Positions 20,647-31,819 of a DNA stretch of 64,000 bases are shown here, piece by piece. Position numbers and translations under genes: made by a program. The DNA is taken from contig JAULSN010000008.1 of the NCBI GenBank assembly GCA_033439765.1, positions 2,790,001 through 2,854,000 of the forward strand, read 5' to 3'. The stretch's first letter is position 1; every line of letters starts with the position of its first letter. The notes under the pieces are model-generated. The model was not told the origin of the DNA. It did no database searches and saw only the letters and a list, made by a program, of their open reading frames with translations. This DNA is from Lasiosphaeria ovina. Lineage: Eukaryota > Ascomycota > Sordariomycetes > Sordariales > Lasiosphaeriaceae.

Positions 20647-21688
20647 GATTGATTGCTTGATCCTAGTGGATGTGGCGTCCTGGTAAAGCTCGAAAGGGCA
20701 AAAGGTGAAGAAAGGGCAAAAGGTAAAGAAACGACAAGACAGAAAATGCAAAAGACGCAAGAAGGCCAGGTATTAATAATTCCTGGTTCATGTACGCCAC
20801 AGCCAGCTAGGAAAGCCCGGCAGTTCACGGCCTAGCTGGGGTACTAGACCAGCTTCGCAAGCGTTTCCGAGAAAGTGAGCGGCGTAGGCTTAGTCGTTTG
20901 GAGCCAGGCCTTAGACCCTAGGCCTCATTTGGCCAACTCACATGTTCTGGCCGGCCAGGCCCACGAAGATTCAGGAAGTCCGAGAAGATTCAACTCACTC
21001 CGGACCGCCGGGCCCGCAGGTTCGGACCAAACAACGCGCCAATATGGGGGGGGGCCAATATGGGGGGGGGGGGGGGGGCAAAGCTTTGAAGCCCAGAATG
21101 GAGGCAATGTTTCTCCACGGGCCGGTCGAGGGCCTTTGCGGCCCGTTTCAACCCGCTTTGGGGGCCTAGTTACTGCACCTCTGCGGCGTCCGGGGCTCTC
21201 GTATTCAGAATTTCATCATGACTAATATCGTTGGTCAGTCTGTCGAAAATCGGCAGGGGTGTGCTTCAAGGTTTCTCACTCCCCGAACGCCCCCCGCCCC
21301 TGCTCCCGCTTCCTGCGTCCCACGCTACCTGGCAGGCTGGCCAAGCTAGCGACACTCTTCGGCCACGGCCAAGACAACGTCATCTTCGCAAGCCCCGAAA
21401 CTCCTCTATCACATTCAAGGAGCGACGGCCAAACTGATCCCTGCTTCAAAGCTCTGGGAATTTTTCTAAAGCACAACTAGACTAACGTTAGGCGAACTCC
21501 ACCAAATGATGTTTGCATTTTCGGTGCGCCGATTCCACCTCAACTGAAACAAAACAAATCCTGCAACAATTTCACCGTCCGCAAGTTGATGACCGTCTAA
21601 CTCATACAGACTGGTCCAGCCACTTTACATAGCTCCCATGGCAGGAGTGTGGTTTGGCCGCGGGCCATCTTTGTTCCCGGCCCCTGGT
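20647..21688. other. Upstream region of copy 6
   Basis: No gene seen. GC-rich, with two G-runs (about 21046-21053 and 21063-21078) each preceded by CAATATG, a pair that looks like a short slipped duplication, and the shared upstream 12-mer at 21019-21030. Confidence 0.45.
21019..21030. promoter_or_regulatory. Candidate shared upstream motif, copy 6 side
   Basis: GGTTCGGACCAA, identical to the 12-mer at 8046-8057, 373-384 nt upstream of the copy 6 start. Possible regulator site; inferred from position and identity only. Confidence 0.35.
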
Positions 21689-22849
21689 TCACTTGTAGAC
21701 TTCAAATTCCATCTTCTGGCCGCGATTTGAGAGATGGGGGGTGATGAGGACAAGCTCGAAGGTGAACTTTCCCGTCTTTTGGCCCATGGGTCTGAGCTCG
21801 ATCCAATCCGACGTGACTTTCAGACAGGAGGGCGTCACAAAGCTCTCGGCAGCGCCCGAGGAAATGACGGCTGGTTGCAGTCGTTTGATGTTTCCTGGAG
21901 GTGCGCCGGCCGGTCTGAACCTGAAGCACTCCCCTTCTTTTATCCTGTACTTGTGCTCCCCGACCTTCCACTCTGTTTTCTCCAGGTCCACCTCCAGTGG
22001 TATTGTGTCGTTGACGTCCAACTGCTTGTCAATATCGGAGACGATGTCACGAATCACTAGTGAGTAGTAATAGATTACTTAGCAATGACTGTACAGGACG
22101 TGCATCCTACTTGGCATCCGTGTATGCGGAATCGAGTCGTGGAATGAGGTTTGTGGAGCAGTTGGAGGTTCTCACCTTCAAAGACGCGATCTGGGAGTCC
22201 TTTACCCTCGACTTTCTCCAAGGGGTGAGCGTTTGCGAGTCTCGAAGCGCCTGGTGAGAGATCAAGATTGGTCAAAACGCAAAGTACAGCTGCGATTAGG
22301 CGCAGTGGTATAGGGATACTTACCGTCGGTGGTGTTGTTTTGGACTTCAATGAGAATGTCTCGCACGCCCACCATGAAGGTCTTTGGTGGATGACAGAAC
22401 CACAACTCGTCGTCGGCTCGTGGGACTTCGCCGAGAAGTTTTTGGACAGACTTATGAAAGTCTTCCTCGAGGTTTTCCAGTGTCTTGAACTGGTAAAGGG
22501 AGATGTTAAAGTCTATAGCTTCCAATCTCGTCCCTTTGCACCTAAATTTGCCAGCCGCTGTCATGCCGGTCCGGTGTGGCAGACTGGCCACTGTAATAGA
22601 CTCCGTACTAACTTCATCTCTGATGTCGACGTGTTTTTCATTTTTACCAAACTCATATTGAACTGCCTTCTTCACCGCGGCTGTGCCCAAGGGGGACGCT
22701 GTTGTCGTTGTGTCGGGTTTATTTTTTAGTGGTTTCGCCGGTTGCGAATTTTCTTTCGTTGCATCCAGTCCATCCACTTTTTTTGATTCCTTGTCCGCGC
22801 CGTTGCCTTTACTTTCCGCCGCACCAGGTTTTCGGGGGGTATGCAGCAT
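21689..22849 (-). CDS. WCHN-motif family protein, copy 7 (motif lost)
   Basis: ATG at 22849; exons 22849-22324, 22250-22176 and 22056-21689, with introns of 73 and 119 nt, all phase 1; 322 residues. The N-terminal 70 residues are Lys/Asp/Thr-rich and probably disordered. IDFNISLYQFKTLENLEEDF is the family strand-helix unit. The expected W-C-H-N position reads FMVGVRDILIEVQNN, so Trp, Cys and His are all absent while the flanking strand remains; a separate ELWFCHPP lies ten residues earlier and may have taken its place. The second domain opens VIRDIVSDIDKQL and ends TGKFTFELVLIT and MEFEVYK. No signal peptide. The frame is intact, so this may be a diverged functional copy. Function unknown. 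Confidence 0.65.
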
Positions 22850-23787
22850 GATCACTTGATAATCAAGAAACAAGAAACGAGGCCTGTGGAAGTCATGTGG
22901 TGGTTGTAGGTGACTGGGTGGTGTGGCGCTGTCAGGGGAAGAATCACTTGTTTGGCAATAGCAGCAGTCAACAAAGAGCAGGTTGACGTCCTCTTCAATT
23001 GCTACCTCGATTCATTAGCGGCAGGCTTGCTTTCCAGAGTTTTGGTGGCCTCGGGGCCAGACGCCAGACCAGGCCTCGGCCGGGGTTGGGTTGGCAAGAC
23101 CGGGGCCTCGGACTTTAGGTGCTATCTTCGAATGTTTTGAGCGGCCGTTCCGCTGGCCCCTGCCAGGAAACGTGGGAGGCGGCCGGCCACCAGCCCACCT
23201 CGGGGAACCGCCCGCCACCAACAGGCCGTTTCAATCGTGAAGCAAAATTCAACTCGCTCCAGCACCGCTCTTCCAAGACGTGGAGCGACAGGACCAGGTA
23301 TGAAGTCACACGCCGGCCTCTGTCAATTAGCTTTGCTTCCCACCAAACCCGACAGGGTCTTGGCCCAAACAACACGAATCGCATCTAGTTTCAGTGCCGC
23401 CGGCGTCTCCCGCACGAGGGTCGTCTCCCACCCTGACCATTCACACTCCGTTCGGGCCACACCCATAGAGTCAGTTTCACGAAATCACCAATCTAAAACC
23501 GGATGCACCGTCTCTGGGGCTGTCTTCGGAGTCATCCTGGAATATCAAGTCGAGCCGGCCGCTCCACGGACCCATTTCACGCATCAAGGGGTCCGGCCCA
23601 ATTCGGAAACAAAGCGTCTTCTCTAATGGGGGGCATCTGCTCTCGCAACTATGTACACTGGCCCCGCTCCACGAGAAACAGCCTTCGCATTCCAAATTTC
23701 CAAAACCTCGTCGGGTCACGCTGCTGTGACGGGGAACACGCGCACCCCGCCAAAAACAAAAGCCGAAAAATATAGATAGCACCGGCC
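22850..23787. other. Divergence zone between accessory cluster and dioxygenase
   Basis: Upstream region of copy 7 and 3' flank of the dioxygenase. GC-rich between about 23,040 and 23,230 with GGCCTCGG repeated (near 23049 and 23075). No gene seen. This is where the accessory half of the window ends. Confidence 0.45.
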
Positions 23788-23979
23788 TCACTCGGCATCC
23801 AATGGCGCCCTCGGTGCCGTGTTGTTGACCTGGACGCCACCGCGCTTCCTCTCGTGGCTGTCGGGCATGGGCAGCGCCCAGCCGCCCTCGCCCTCGGGCG
23901 TGGCCAGCCACAGGCGCAGGAGATGCCTCCTCGGCGCGGGCGCGGGGAAGTCTGCACGCGACAATCTGTCAGCAAAAGA

Positions 23980-24017
<38 letters not shown>

Positions 24018-25106
24018 CGACGACGAGAACTTGGGCCGCTTACCCTTGTATTCCGTCCGGGCGTGCAGGAGGTGCGCGTTGCTGACGAACTGGATGTCGC
24101 CGACCTCGAGGATCATGTGCAGGGCGAGGCGGTTGCACGTGTCCTCGAGCACGGCCATGGCGTGCTTCTGGGCGTCGCTGAGGGGCGGGACTAGGCCGGC
24201 GTCGGAGAAGCGGGTTAGGGAGCGGACGTAATAGGGGTCCCACTTGCAGTAGAGGCGACCCTTGCCGCCGTTCTCGAGGTAGATGACGGGCTGGCGGATC
24301 CACTGCTCCTGGCCCTCCGAGACCTCGCCCTTGCGGTCAAAGTACCAGACGGGCTGGGTCAGCAGCTCGGCCACGTCGGGGTGCTCGCGCTGCAGCGTGT
24401 TCCAGACGTTGTGGACGCTGACAATGTCGCTCTCGCCGCCCTCGGCGGCGCGGTGGACGCACAGCAGGCCGACAATGTCGCCGTCGTCGGCATGGAAGAA
24501 CTGACGGGCCGTGGTGCGGTAGATGCGCACCTTGTGGATCTGCGTGGGGTCGTCGCCGACGTCCTTGACGTGGCCCAGCACGTGGCCGCGGCCGTTCTGC
24601 GACACGAAGTAGCCCAGGTAGGTGCCGAGGCCCATGTAGGCCACCGCGTTCTTCTCGGGGCCCCAGACGTCGGCGGGGAAGCGCTTGAAGAGGATGAAGC
24701 CCTTGCCGTTGAGCAGGTCCTGGCGCAGCACCGTCAGCACCTTGCCCAGCCGGGGCAGCGGGAAGTTGGCCTGCGAGATGCCGGTGAGGGGCGTGCCGCT
24801 GGCGATGAAGGCGTCGGCCGTGTCGCTGAGCTCCTGCACCTCGTCGTCGGTGAAGGGGTGCACCCAGCGCTCGGGGTTGTTGACGTAGTCATCGCTCTTC
24901 CACACCGTCGGGCCCGTGATCTCCTTGGGGAAGTCCGAGTACGGCCGGAGCACATCGTAGAGAGGGGGGTGCTGGCCCGAGGTACGAATGCCGTCGGGGA
25001 AGATGTCTCGTGGCGCTGTGTCCTCCTTTGCTTGTAATGTGCTCTGGATGTGGCCTGCCTCTGTTGGGCGGTATTGGGGCTCGTCGACGAGGATTCCGGG
25101 CGCCAT
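23788..25106 (-). CDS. TauD/TfdA-like Fe(II)/2-oxoglutarate dioxygenase
   Basis: ATG at 25106, exon 1 to 24044, intron 24043-23952, exon 2 to TGA at 23790-23788; 408 residues, the usual length for fungal clavaminate-synthase/TauD-like enzymes. Such enzymes use Fe(II), O2 and 2-oxoglutarate to hydroxylate or cleave small substrates; the substrate is unknown here. Seen: FFHADDGDIVGLLC gives the metal-binding H-x-D pair (His205, Asp207); NAHLLHARTEYKG holds the distal His (His348) and the oxoglutarate-binding Arg (Arg350); LRLWLATPEG in exon 2 is typical of the C-terminus. The upstream frame to 25139 has only a GTG. The intron is largely a (CA)18 run on the plus strand. No targeting signal. Family membership is firm; pathway is not known. 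Confidence 0.9.
23981..24016. repeat. (CA)18 microsatellite inside an intron
   Basis: Eighteen CA units, read as GT on the coding strand, fill much of the 92-nt dioxygenase intron between the donor and the branch region. Length changes here could affect splicing. Confidence 0.97.
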
Positions 25107-26298
25107 TGTCGGGGAGGGGTACTGCTGCGGTTGTGTCACGGAATTAAATCAATTCTTGTCGTTGGAGTTGGATTTGATGAGGAATAAAGAGGATTAGGGA
25201 GGATTGTTGGTCTTTGCATCAGCTCCAGGCTCGAGTCGCAAGCAATGTGATTGATTGATTGATAGTGACGGATCGGTGTGGTGGCGCAAGATAATTGTTT
25301 ATATACCTACGTAGCAAGGTCGGTCGGGGTCATCATCGGCGACGTAACCGTGGGCGGTGACAAAGCGATTATTGACGTTGGACAGGAGCTGCCGCTGGCC
25401 GAGCAGATGGCGTGATTCCCGAATTGGAAGCCATCGGCCGTGTGGTTGGTCGCCTCCATTGGCCCGTAACCTTCTTTGTGGGCAGCTTCCGTCCGTGCTA
25501 TGGCGATATCAATCGCGCTGGTTGCGTGCTTGCTCGCCGATGGCGTACAAACGCAGCCCCGCACACTTGGCTTTTGGAGCCGTCTTAGCACCTTCCAACC
25601 CGCCTCGACCGTTGGGAGTCTAATCTGATAATGACAAATTCGGCATTTTTACCGGGAATAAGCAGTATCAGTGAGAAAGTTTAGGGTTAGGGTTGTTGTG
25701 ACCAGGTGTGAAAGTCAACAAAAGCTCGTGAAGCCCGCAATAAGCTATCTTCAAAATGCCCAAGATTTAGAATTTTTATGCCAAGTCTAACTGGTAACTC
25801 CTAACCATCCGATTCATCCTCTGTTTCTAATAAAACCAGCAGAAATTCTCTAGAATTAATCGCCGGGATGTAGAAGCCGGGATCGGCAGCAAAGTCTCCT
25901 AACAAGCATAATAACTAACATCATCTGTCTCATTTATACAAAGAAAGAGAGCTTTTTGTCTATTCTGTAACAGATATCATAGGGAGCATATCCTTGAAGA
26001 TTCATATTCCGAAATATGCTCAAGACGGTTTCCATTTTATTTTATATGTCAATTGTTAACTCTACGAGCAACCAAAGCTCGTTTTCATACCATCCCGTCA
26101 TTATATCCCCTACCTATTATTCGCTGAAGCTGCGCCATGCCGGCTCGTTCACTCCACGGCCACATCCAAGTTGCCCAATGAGTGCCTGCCCATCCAAATA
26201 CCTGGAAAAGATGGCCCAAACATCAATTAACGCCAATTTCCAATGCTTTCAGATTCTCCAAGTTAATTAACAGAGGAATTAACGACTCGACGCCCGCA
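25107..26298. other. Intergenic, no gene seen
   Basis: Upstream of the dioxygenase and downstream of the AA1-like gene. Contains TTAGGGTTAGGGTTG at 25681-25695, two telomere-type units, and AT-rich sequence from about 25,750 to 26,090. Confidence 0.5.
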
Positions 26299-26991
26299 TC
26301 ACGCAACGGCCGTCAGCTCGTACGGCGTAACGTCGACATCAACAGGGCTGCACTTGATCTCGCGGTCCGAGTAGATCTGGCCTATGGTCCAGTTAGGGTT
26401 GGTGTACTGCGTGTCTGTGCAGTCGAGCTTCAAGTTGACGGCTCCATAGCCCGTGAAAGTAGTCCTGGTCGTCTCGCGTCAGCCGCGTCCCCCTAGCCAA
26501 GAAACCAATCAGGAACAGACAGAGCCAGAAAGAAAAACTCACGGATACTGCGGATCCTCGTCGCGACACGTCCACGACTGATTAACGCGCAGCGCACCCG
26601 TCGCGCGGTCAAAGTCGAACGACGCGCTGCCGCCGCTGTCAGACCCAGCAGGGTACGTACAGGCGTAGGCCAGGTTGCCATAAAAGAAGTCGCTGAGCTG
26701 GCTGCTGGCGGCGGCGCACGCGGCCACGGACCCGTCGGCCGGGTTGGACAGGTTGAAGCTGGCGTAGCCCCACGAGTTCTGGTGCGCGGGCGTCGTGAAG
26801 ATGTACGACGCGTGGAAGTCGAACCCACGCACGCCCCACGCGAACGCCCCGAACGACGCCGCCGTGCAGCCGCCCTCGGATGCTGCTGTTTCTTTTGTGG
26901 CTATTGTTGCCACTGGCGAGGCCGTCGCTGGCGCTATTAGTGGCAGGGCGAGAAGGGCTGCCAGGAGGGTGCGAGGGGTGGTGGAATGCAT
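26299..26991 (-). CDS. Small secreted protein, AA1-like
   Basis: ATG at 26991, exon 1 to 26543, intron 26542-26465 (GTGAGT...CAG), exon 2 to TGA at 26299; 204 residues. Residues 1-25 form a clear secretion signal (a Leu/Ala-rich core ending ATASP). The mature part has six spaced Cys and reads GFDFHASYIFTTPAHQNSWG, WTCRDEDPQYP and, after the intron, TTFTGYGAVNLKLDC and NWTIGQIYSDREIKCSP. This agrees with the fungal AA1-like group of small secreted beta-barrel proteins related to the Alternaria Alt a 1 fold, whose members are often wall-associated or host-interacting. The family call rests on the overall pattern and spacing; its role is unknown. Two potential N-glycosylation sites (N-L-S, N-Q-S). 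Confidence 0.7.
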
Positions 26992-28599
26992 TGTCGTGGC
27001 GGGATATTGGGGGTTTTTCTTATATATATAAGAATATTGAGTTCGAGGTGACAAGTGAGGCAGATAAAGTATAATTAATTCGACACGCGACAGTTCTCGT
27101 GCATGAAAGAAGAACGAAAAAAAGGTTATGCTCGCTAATTAATCCGTCTACTTGGGCATGTGACGTGGAGGGAGACTGGAGATGACGATGACGACGACGA
27201 TCCGGCGATCGGCTATGGTTCCATGACTAGCGCTCGCAGGCATAAAACCTGGGGACTCCCCGGGCTTTTATATATGTAACTCCTGATATGGTACATCAAC
27301 GATCCCTTTGGCTCCCTCTCCCATAAAGCTGCTAATTAATTGGGATTTTGGCGATTGGGTTCCTGCATTTCAGCTCCTTCTTTTCTTGGCTTCCGTGTGT
27401 TTTCCTAGGTCCGGGTGCCCGTGCTACCCCAGGTTTTTGAGCAAGCGAGACGGACGGCGGTCGCCGCCCAAAGGAGTCCGGCTAAAATGCGAAGTGCGAG
27501 TACGAGAGCGTTGCCCCCTTGCCTTGCTAGGCCCCATTCAACAGCTATTATTAGGGCTGCAGATCCTGGCCTTTTTTTCTCGTGTCCTGTCAAGATGTCG
27601 GTGTGGAGTTGAACGTGGCCCCGTAATTATGTTTTTTTCGTATCCCTAGTCTAGAGCTAGGATGCGTGTTTTCCACCGTCCCACTGCAGCCCGCCCTGCG
27701 CGACGTCATCGTTTCCCAGCCTGTTAATGTGTTGTAATTGCAGCGCCGCTGGGAGGCCACCAATCAGCCATGGCCGGGTGGAGTCAGGCGAGATCATTGA
27801 GGGGACCACGGCGTGGCTGACGGTAGCGTTTACAGTACAACTCTTCAGGTCCATGTGGTATGTTGTGAAACCTTGGAGGCAATTCTTCTTTCGGCCAAGA
27901 TGCATAGCGTATATTGACATTGGTAATTAATGTCCTAGCCGTTTCTGTCTCAGTAGTCCTAATCTGAAGACAGATCCTTATTTTTCGTTTTTATGCCTCC
28001 CCTAAACGTTCTCTACTCCTCCAGTTTGTATCGTGTCATTTCTTGAGTCCATACCGACCACGAACCAGGTAGCACCCGTCGCGGAATGAATGTCGGTTGT
28101 CAGGCTTGGGAGTGCCCGTCTTGTGCCTCGCACATTTCTAGAAGACCTCGGTAGTTGTCCTGGCCAGGCGGTGACTGCATCCCACCCTCCGTGCCACGAC
28201 ATACGGCAGAGGCTGGGGGTTGGCAAACCTCGTGCAGGTACGACCGTGTGTCGCTGCATGTGGCTCTGGATACCGATATGTGCCTCGGCAAGGAGGAATG
28301 AGATCACTCGACAGAAATGTGTCCGGGTTTTGCCAGACCTGCTACCGCCTCGTTTAACGAACTCAACGACGCTCTACTCACAGGCGAGGCTCAATGACGA
28401 CCAGTGGATCTATGCAACGACTTTGGATATTATTGCGTATCACGAAGAGTATACAAGCCAATCCAATCCAAGTTTAACTTGCTCCTTCTCGCCCATTCTA
28501 TCCACGTAATCTAGCATTCATTACCAGCGCAGCCACAATTTACATCCCGCTGGGGCTTCCCGGGAGACCAGGGAGCCCTAAATCGATCGCGGCCGCGAG
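26992..28599. other. Intergenic, no gene seen
   Basis: Short open frames only, none with coding character. A TA-run at about 27022-27030 lies just upstream of the AA1-like gene and may be its promoter. Confidence 0.5.
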
Positions 28600-29814
28600 T
28601 CAGCATATTGTTCCCATCTGCGGGTCAGGGGAGTAAGTCGTGCGGGGAAGACACTTACAGCCGTCGACATTCTCGTCCACGGTCACGGGCACGGTGCACT
28701 TGTTCATGTCCGAGATGCCCTGCGTCTTGAGGGTCGGGCAGTTGACGTAGCAGGTCGAGTCCATGGCCCGCTGCAGCGCGTCGTCCTTCCAGCCGAACAC
28801 GTAGTCGCCGTGCGAGCCGAAGCCGGTGCTACGCGGGAGCTCTTGTCAGCGAATTAAACCAGAGAAGAATCCCCCCTCTTTCTTCGATCTTGCATCTAGA
28901 CCTCTGTCTTTTTCGACCAGGCCTACTCCAGCCTGAAGCTAAACAGGAACACTTACTGGTCTCCCATGGCCCAGACAAACGGCTGGCCGGTCTCGGGCCA
29001 GTCCGCCTTGTTGTTGAACTGGCTCGTGTTCCATATCGTCTCGTACATGAGCTGGGGCACGCGGACGGGGTGCGAGTCCGGGCAGGGGCCGCCGCTCTCA
29101 AATGTTCCCGTCTCGGGGTACGACATGTGCGACATGTGGTCGGGCGAGTCGAGGTTCTTGCCGTCCCAGCAGGTGGGGAAGCGCACGTTGGCCATGATGC
29201 CGGCCGGGCACGGGCTGGTCGGGAAGTTGACCGACTCGGGGTAGCGCGTGCCTGGCGTTTGCAGACACGTGTACGTGATCTGGCGGAAGCGCGCCGCCTG
29301 GTTCTTGCTCCGGTACGACGCCTCGCCGATGAGCATGCGGAAGCCCGGCTTGAACGCCGTCACCTTGGACGTCTGCGCGTAGTTCGCCAGCCCGTCCTGC
29401 ATGTAGTACACCGTCATGCCGCCGCTGGCGCCCTCGAACCCCAGGTTGGGGATGATGGGCACCCGGTGCACGCTCCCGTTCTTGGCCTGGAAGAATAGCA
29501 CGGCCGTCCAGTAGTTGGAGAAGTCCTCCGAGAACTGGCACGACGTGCACGTGGCCTCCTTGGAGATGTCCTTGGTCGGGTCCATTGTGACGTTGAATGC
29601 ATTCTGCAAGTCTTTTGTTAGCTGATTCCCGTTGGCTAGTATGGACATATGGCAGACTCACGCCGCCGATGATCTGGTGCAGATGGGGCGACGGGTTTTG
29701 ACCGGGATTGACCAACGGGTCGAGGCGTTCAATGACAATCTGCGAGCACCCAAAACGAAGCAGCGCCGACGCGGGCGCCGCGAGCCCGAGGGCGGCCAGT
29801 GATGTCCAATGCAT
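28600..29814 (-). CDS. Secreted DUF1996-domain protein
   Basis: ATG at 29814; exons 29814-29662, 29603-28957 and 28828-28600, introns of 58 and 128 nt; 342 residues. Signal peptide at 1-17 (LAALGLAAPASALL). The DUF1996 landmarks are all present: RLDPLVNPGQNPSPHLHQI then GGNAFN across the first intron, CTSCQFSEDFSNYWTAVLFF, FPTCWDGKNLDSPDHMSHM, CPDSHPVRVPQLMYE and, in exon 3, TGFGSHGDYVFGWKDDALQRAMD. DUF1996 proteins are secreted fungal proteins, sometimes fused to WSC or cellulose-binding modules; no activity is established. The C-terminus is uncertain: after VDENVDG a GTAAGT...CCGCAG stretch could be a 41-nt intron, which would replace the stop at 28600 with about 37 further residues ending near 28,512. 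Confidence 0.9.
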
Positions 29815-31775
29815 TGTAGTTGTGTCGTCCCAGGATTGACGTTGTGATGCTGTGCTTCAGGGCGGCCGGTTGGGGCCTCGGATATCAGCCCGATCAAGTG
29901 CAGACGTTGGTAAGAAGACTTGCAGGAGGACAAGGCAAAATCCGCATGACACCCAGGCGCATTTCATGGGTTCTATGGACAGCCCGGGCCTTTATCCACG
30001 GATCTTTGGTTCGGGTCACGATTACCCCTGACATCTTTCCTATCAACTTCGGCTCTTGGCACGGAAAGCAATAAGACACTCTCTCGACCAGCAATTCCCA
30101 CGCTGTGGATCCCGGTTGAGCGTTTCTCTGCATTCAAATTTGGATCAATAGACGACAGAAGCGTGGCGTTGGGATGCCAAAGGCTCCATGTGCGGGCTGC
30201 CGTGTTGTTTTGGAGACAAATTGCCGGCCAAAAGGGGGTAATCTGGAATTTATTTACTCAACAGTCATCAATCCTATTTTCCCGCCGATCGAGACCCCGC
30301 ACCTAGCAGAAACTTTTGCTCACGTCGGATCCGAACTGTCCCTCATTGGCTGGTGGCAAGTTTGGGTGGATATATACAGCCTTTATTATGCCTGGCGCTG
30401 TGCCGCGCTCGACCACAAACACCACAAGTCAGAAAGCCGTATATTAGATCAATATCAGTGGGATGCCGCTAGCTTTCCCGGATTGGCAAATCAGCTTCAA
30501 CCGGCCTGGGCAGGCCTTGGTGATCTTTGTATGTCCAAAGAGTGATAGAAGCTTGGAAGCTTCCATGGGCTCTTCTAGTGGCCCTTTCTAGACCGGCACA
30601 GGATGCTATATTGAAGGCCCCGGTTTGCTCTATCAAACATCCGTGTTATCTCGCCAAGATTCCGAGTTAGTGCCTCTGCATCGGCAACTGTACCACCCAT
30701 TGCGACGACGAATAAGAGCTAGGTACAACAATAGTTATTGCAGCTCTACCTTTAATGTCTGTCGGTCCTCGTCATAATCTTGGAAATGCTTGATCTTCTC
30801 CTTTCAAGATTCATCAGGAGAAAGCGTGGCCGCTTCCTCCTTTCTGAGTCTCAGGCCTACAAATCCGGCCCAGTAAACCGTGAAGAGTAGTCTAGTGTCC
30901 CCTTTACATGAGGTATTAAGAACACGAAGAAAGCTACATGCAGGTCGCTTGAAAGCTACCGCAGGTGTGAATATAGCCACCGGTGTTACGTACATTCCTG
31001 TTTCTACATAGAGATGAACAAAGACAAAGTGGAGTTTCCAACTTTATCACATAACTCACAACGGTTACCTAAACACCACGACTAAGGACTCAAGCCCCTT
31101 ATACCCCTTGCTCAGGAATGTTTCGTACGTCTGACGGTTAGTTCCCCCACAAGAAGAGACCTCCTTTCGAAATGTACTCTAAAATATACCTCCCGTAACA
31201 TGGGACGTAAAACAGATGGAACATAGCAAACGTGAATCGTCCTCAAATCTTGCAAAGAGCACCCACTAAGTATCCCTTGGTGTCTCTGCTAACTAGGCTT
31301 TGCGGCGTCATGGCGCCTGTACCAAATATCAGCACTGTTTTCCAACGAACGGCGCCGCTCAAAAGTTCTCTAATTGGCAAGGCTACGAACCGCGCAGCAT
31401 GTGCCTCGACAACAAAGCTCCCAGCTCCGTAGCATAAGGTGTTACTACTATACGAAACACCGTCTAACGCACGTACTCACCGCTCTCCAGCTCCGGGACT
31501 AGCATCAGTTGGGGGTCCCTCCAGGCCGCTACGGGATACCGGGCTCTGGTAGCGCAAACTTACTCCGTCGTCGACGTCATTGCTTGACACAGTCGTTTTT
31601 GATCATTATATTATATAGGATTTGTATCCAGCAACACCGACGGATGTACTATCAACTTCCTCTCTACCGCCGTCTTTCGACATTGCGAAACATATACACC
31701 AGACCTTAACTCAACCAACGACGTACACCAGAGCTTGACTAAACCACCGACACGTCTCCCATATCCCGCCCCGAC

Positions 31776-31778
<3 letters not shown>
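29815..31778. other. Intergenic, no gene seen
   Basis: A 123-codon plus-strand frame at 30174-30545 was looked at and not accepted. No repeat or RNA gene recognised. Confidence 0.5.

Positions 31779-31814
<36 letters not shown>
31779..31814. repeat. (AC)18 microsatellite in a 5' leader
   Basis: Eighteen AC units end five bases before the ATG at 31820, so they probably lie in the 5' untranslated leader of the next gene. Confidence 0.95.
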
Positions 31815-31815
<1 letters not shown>

Positions 31816-31819
31816 AAAA

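Noticed and set aside
24381..25037. 218-codon plus-strand frame opposite the dioxygenase
   Set aside because: Antisense shadow; Val/Ala/Asp-rich without motif, whereas the minus strand has a clear enzyme.
30174..30545. 123-codon plus-strand frame with ATG
   Set aside because: No motif, no signal peptide and no coding-type third-position bias; kept out for lack of support.
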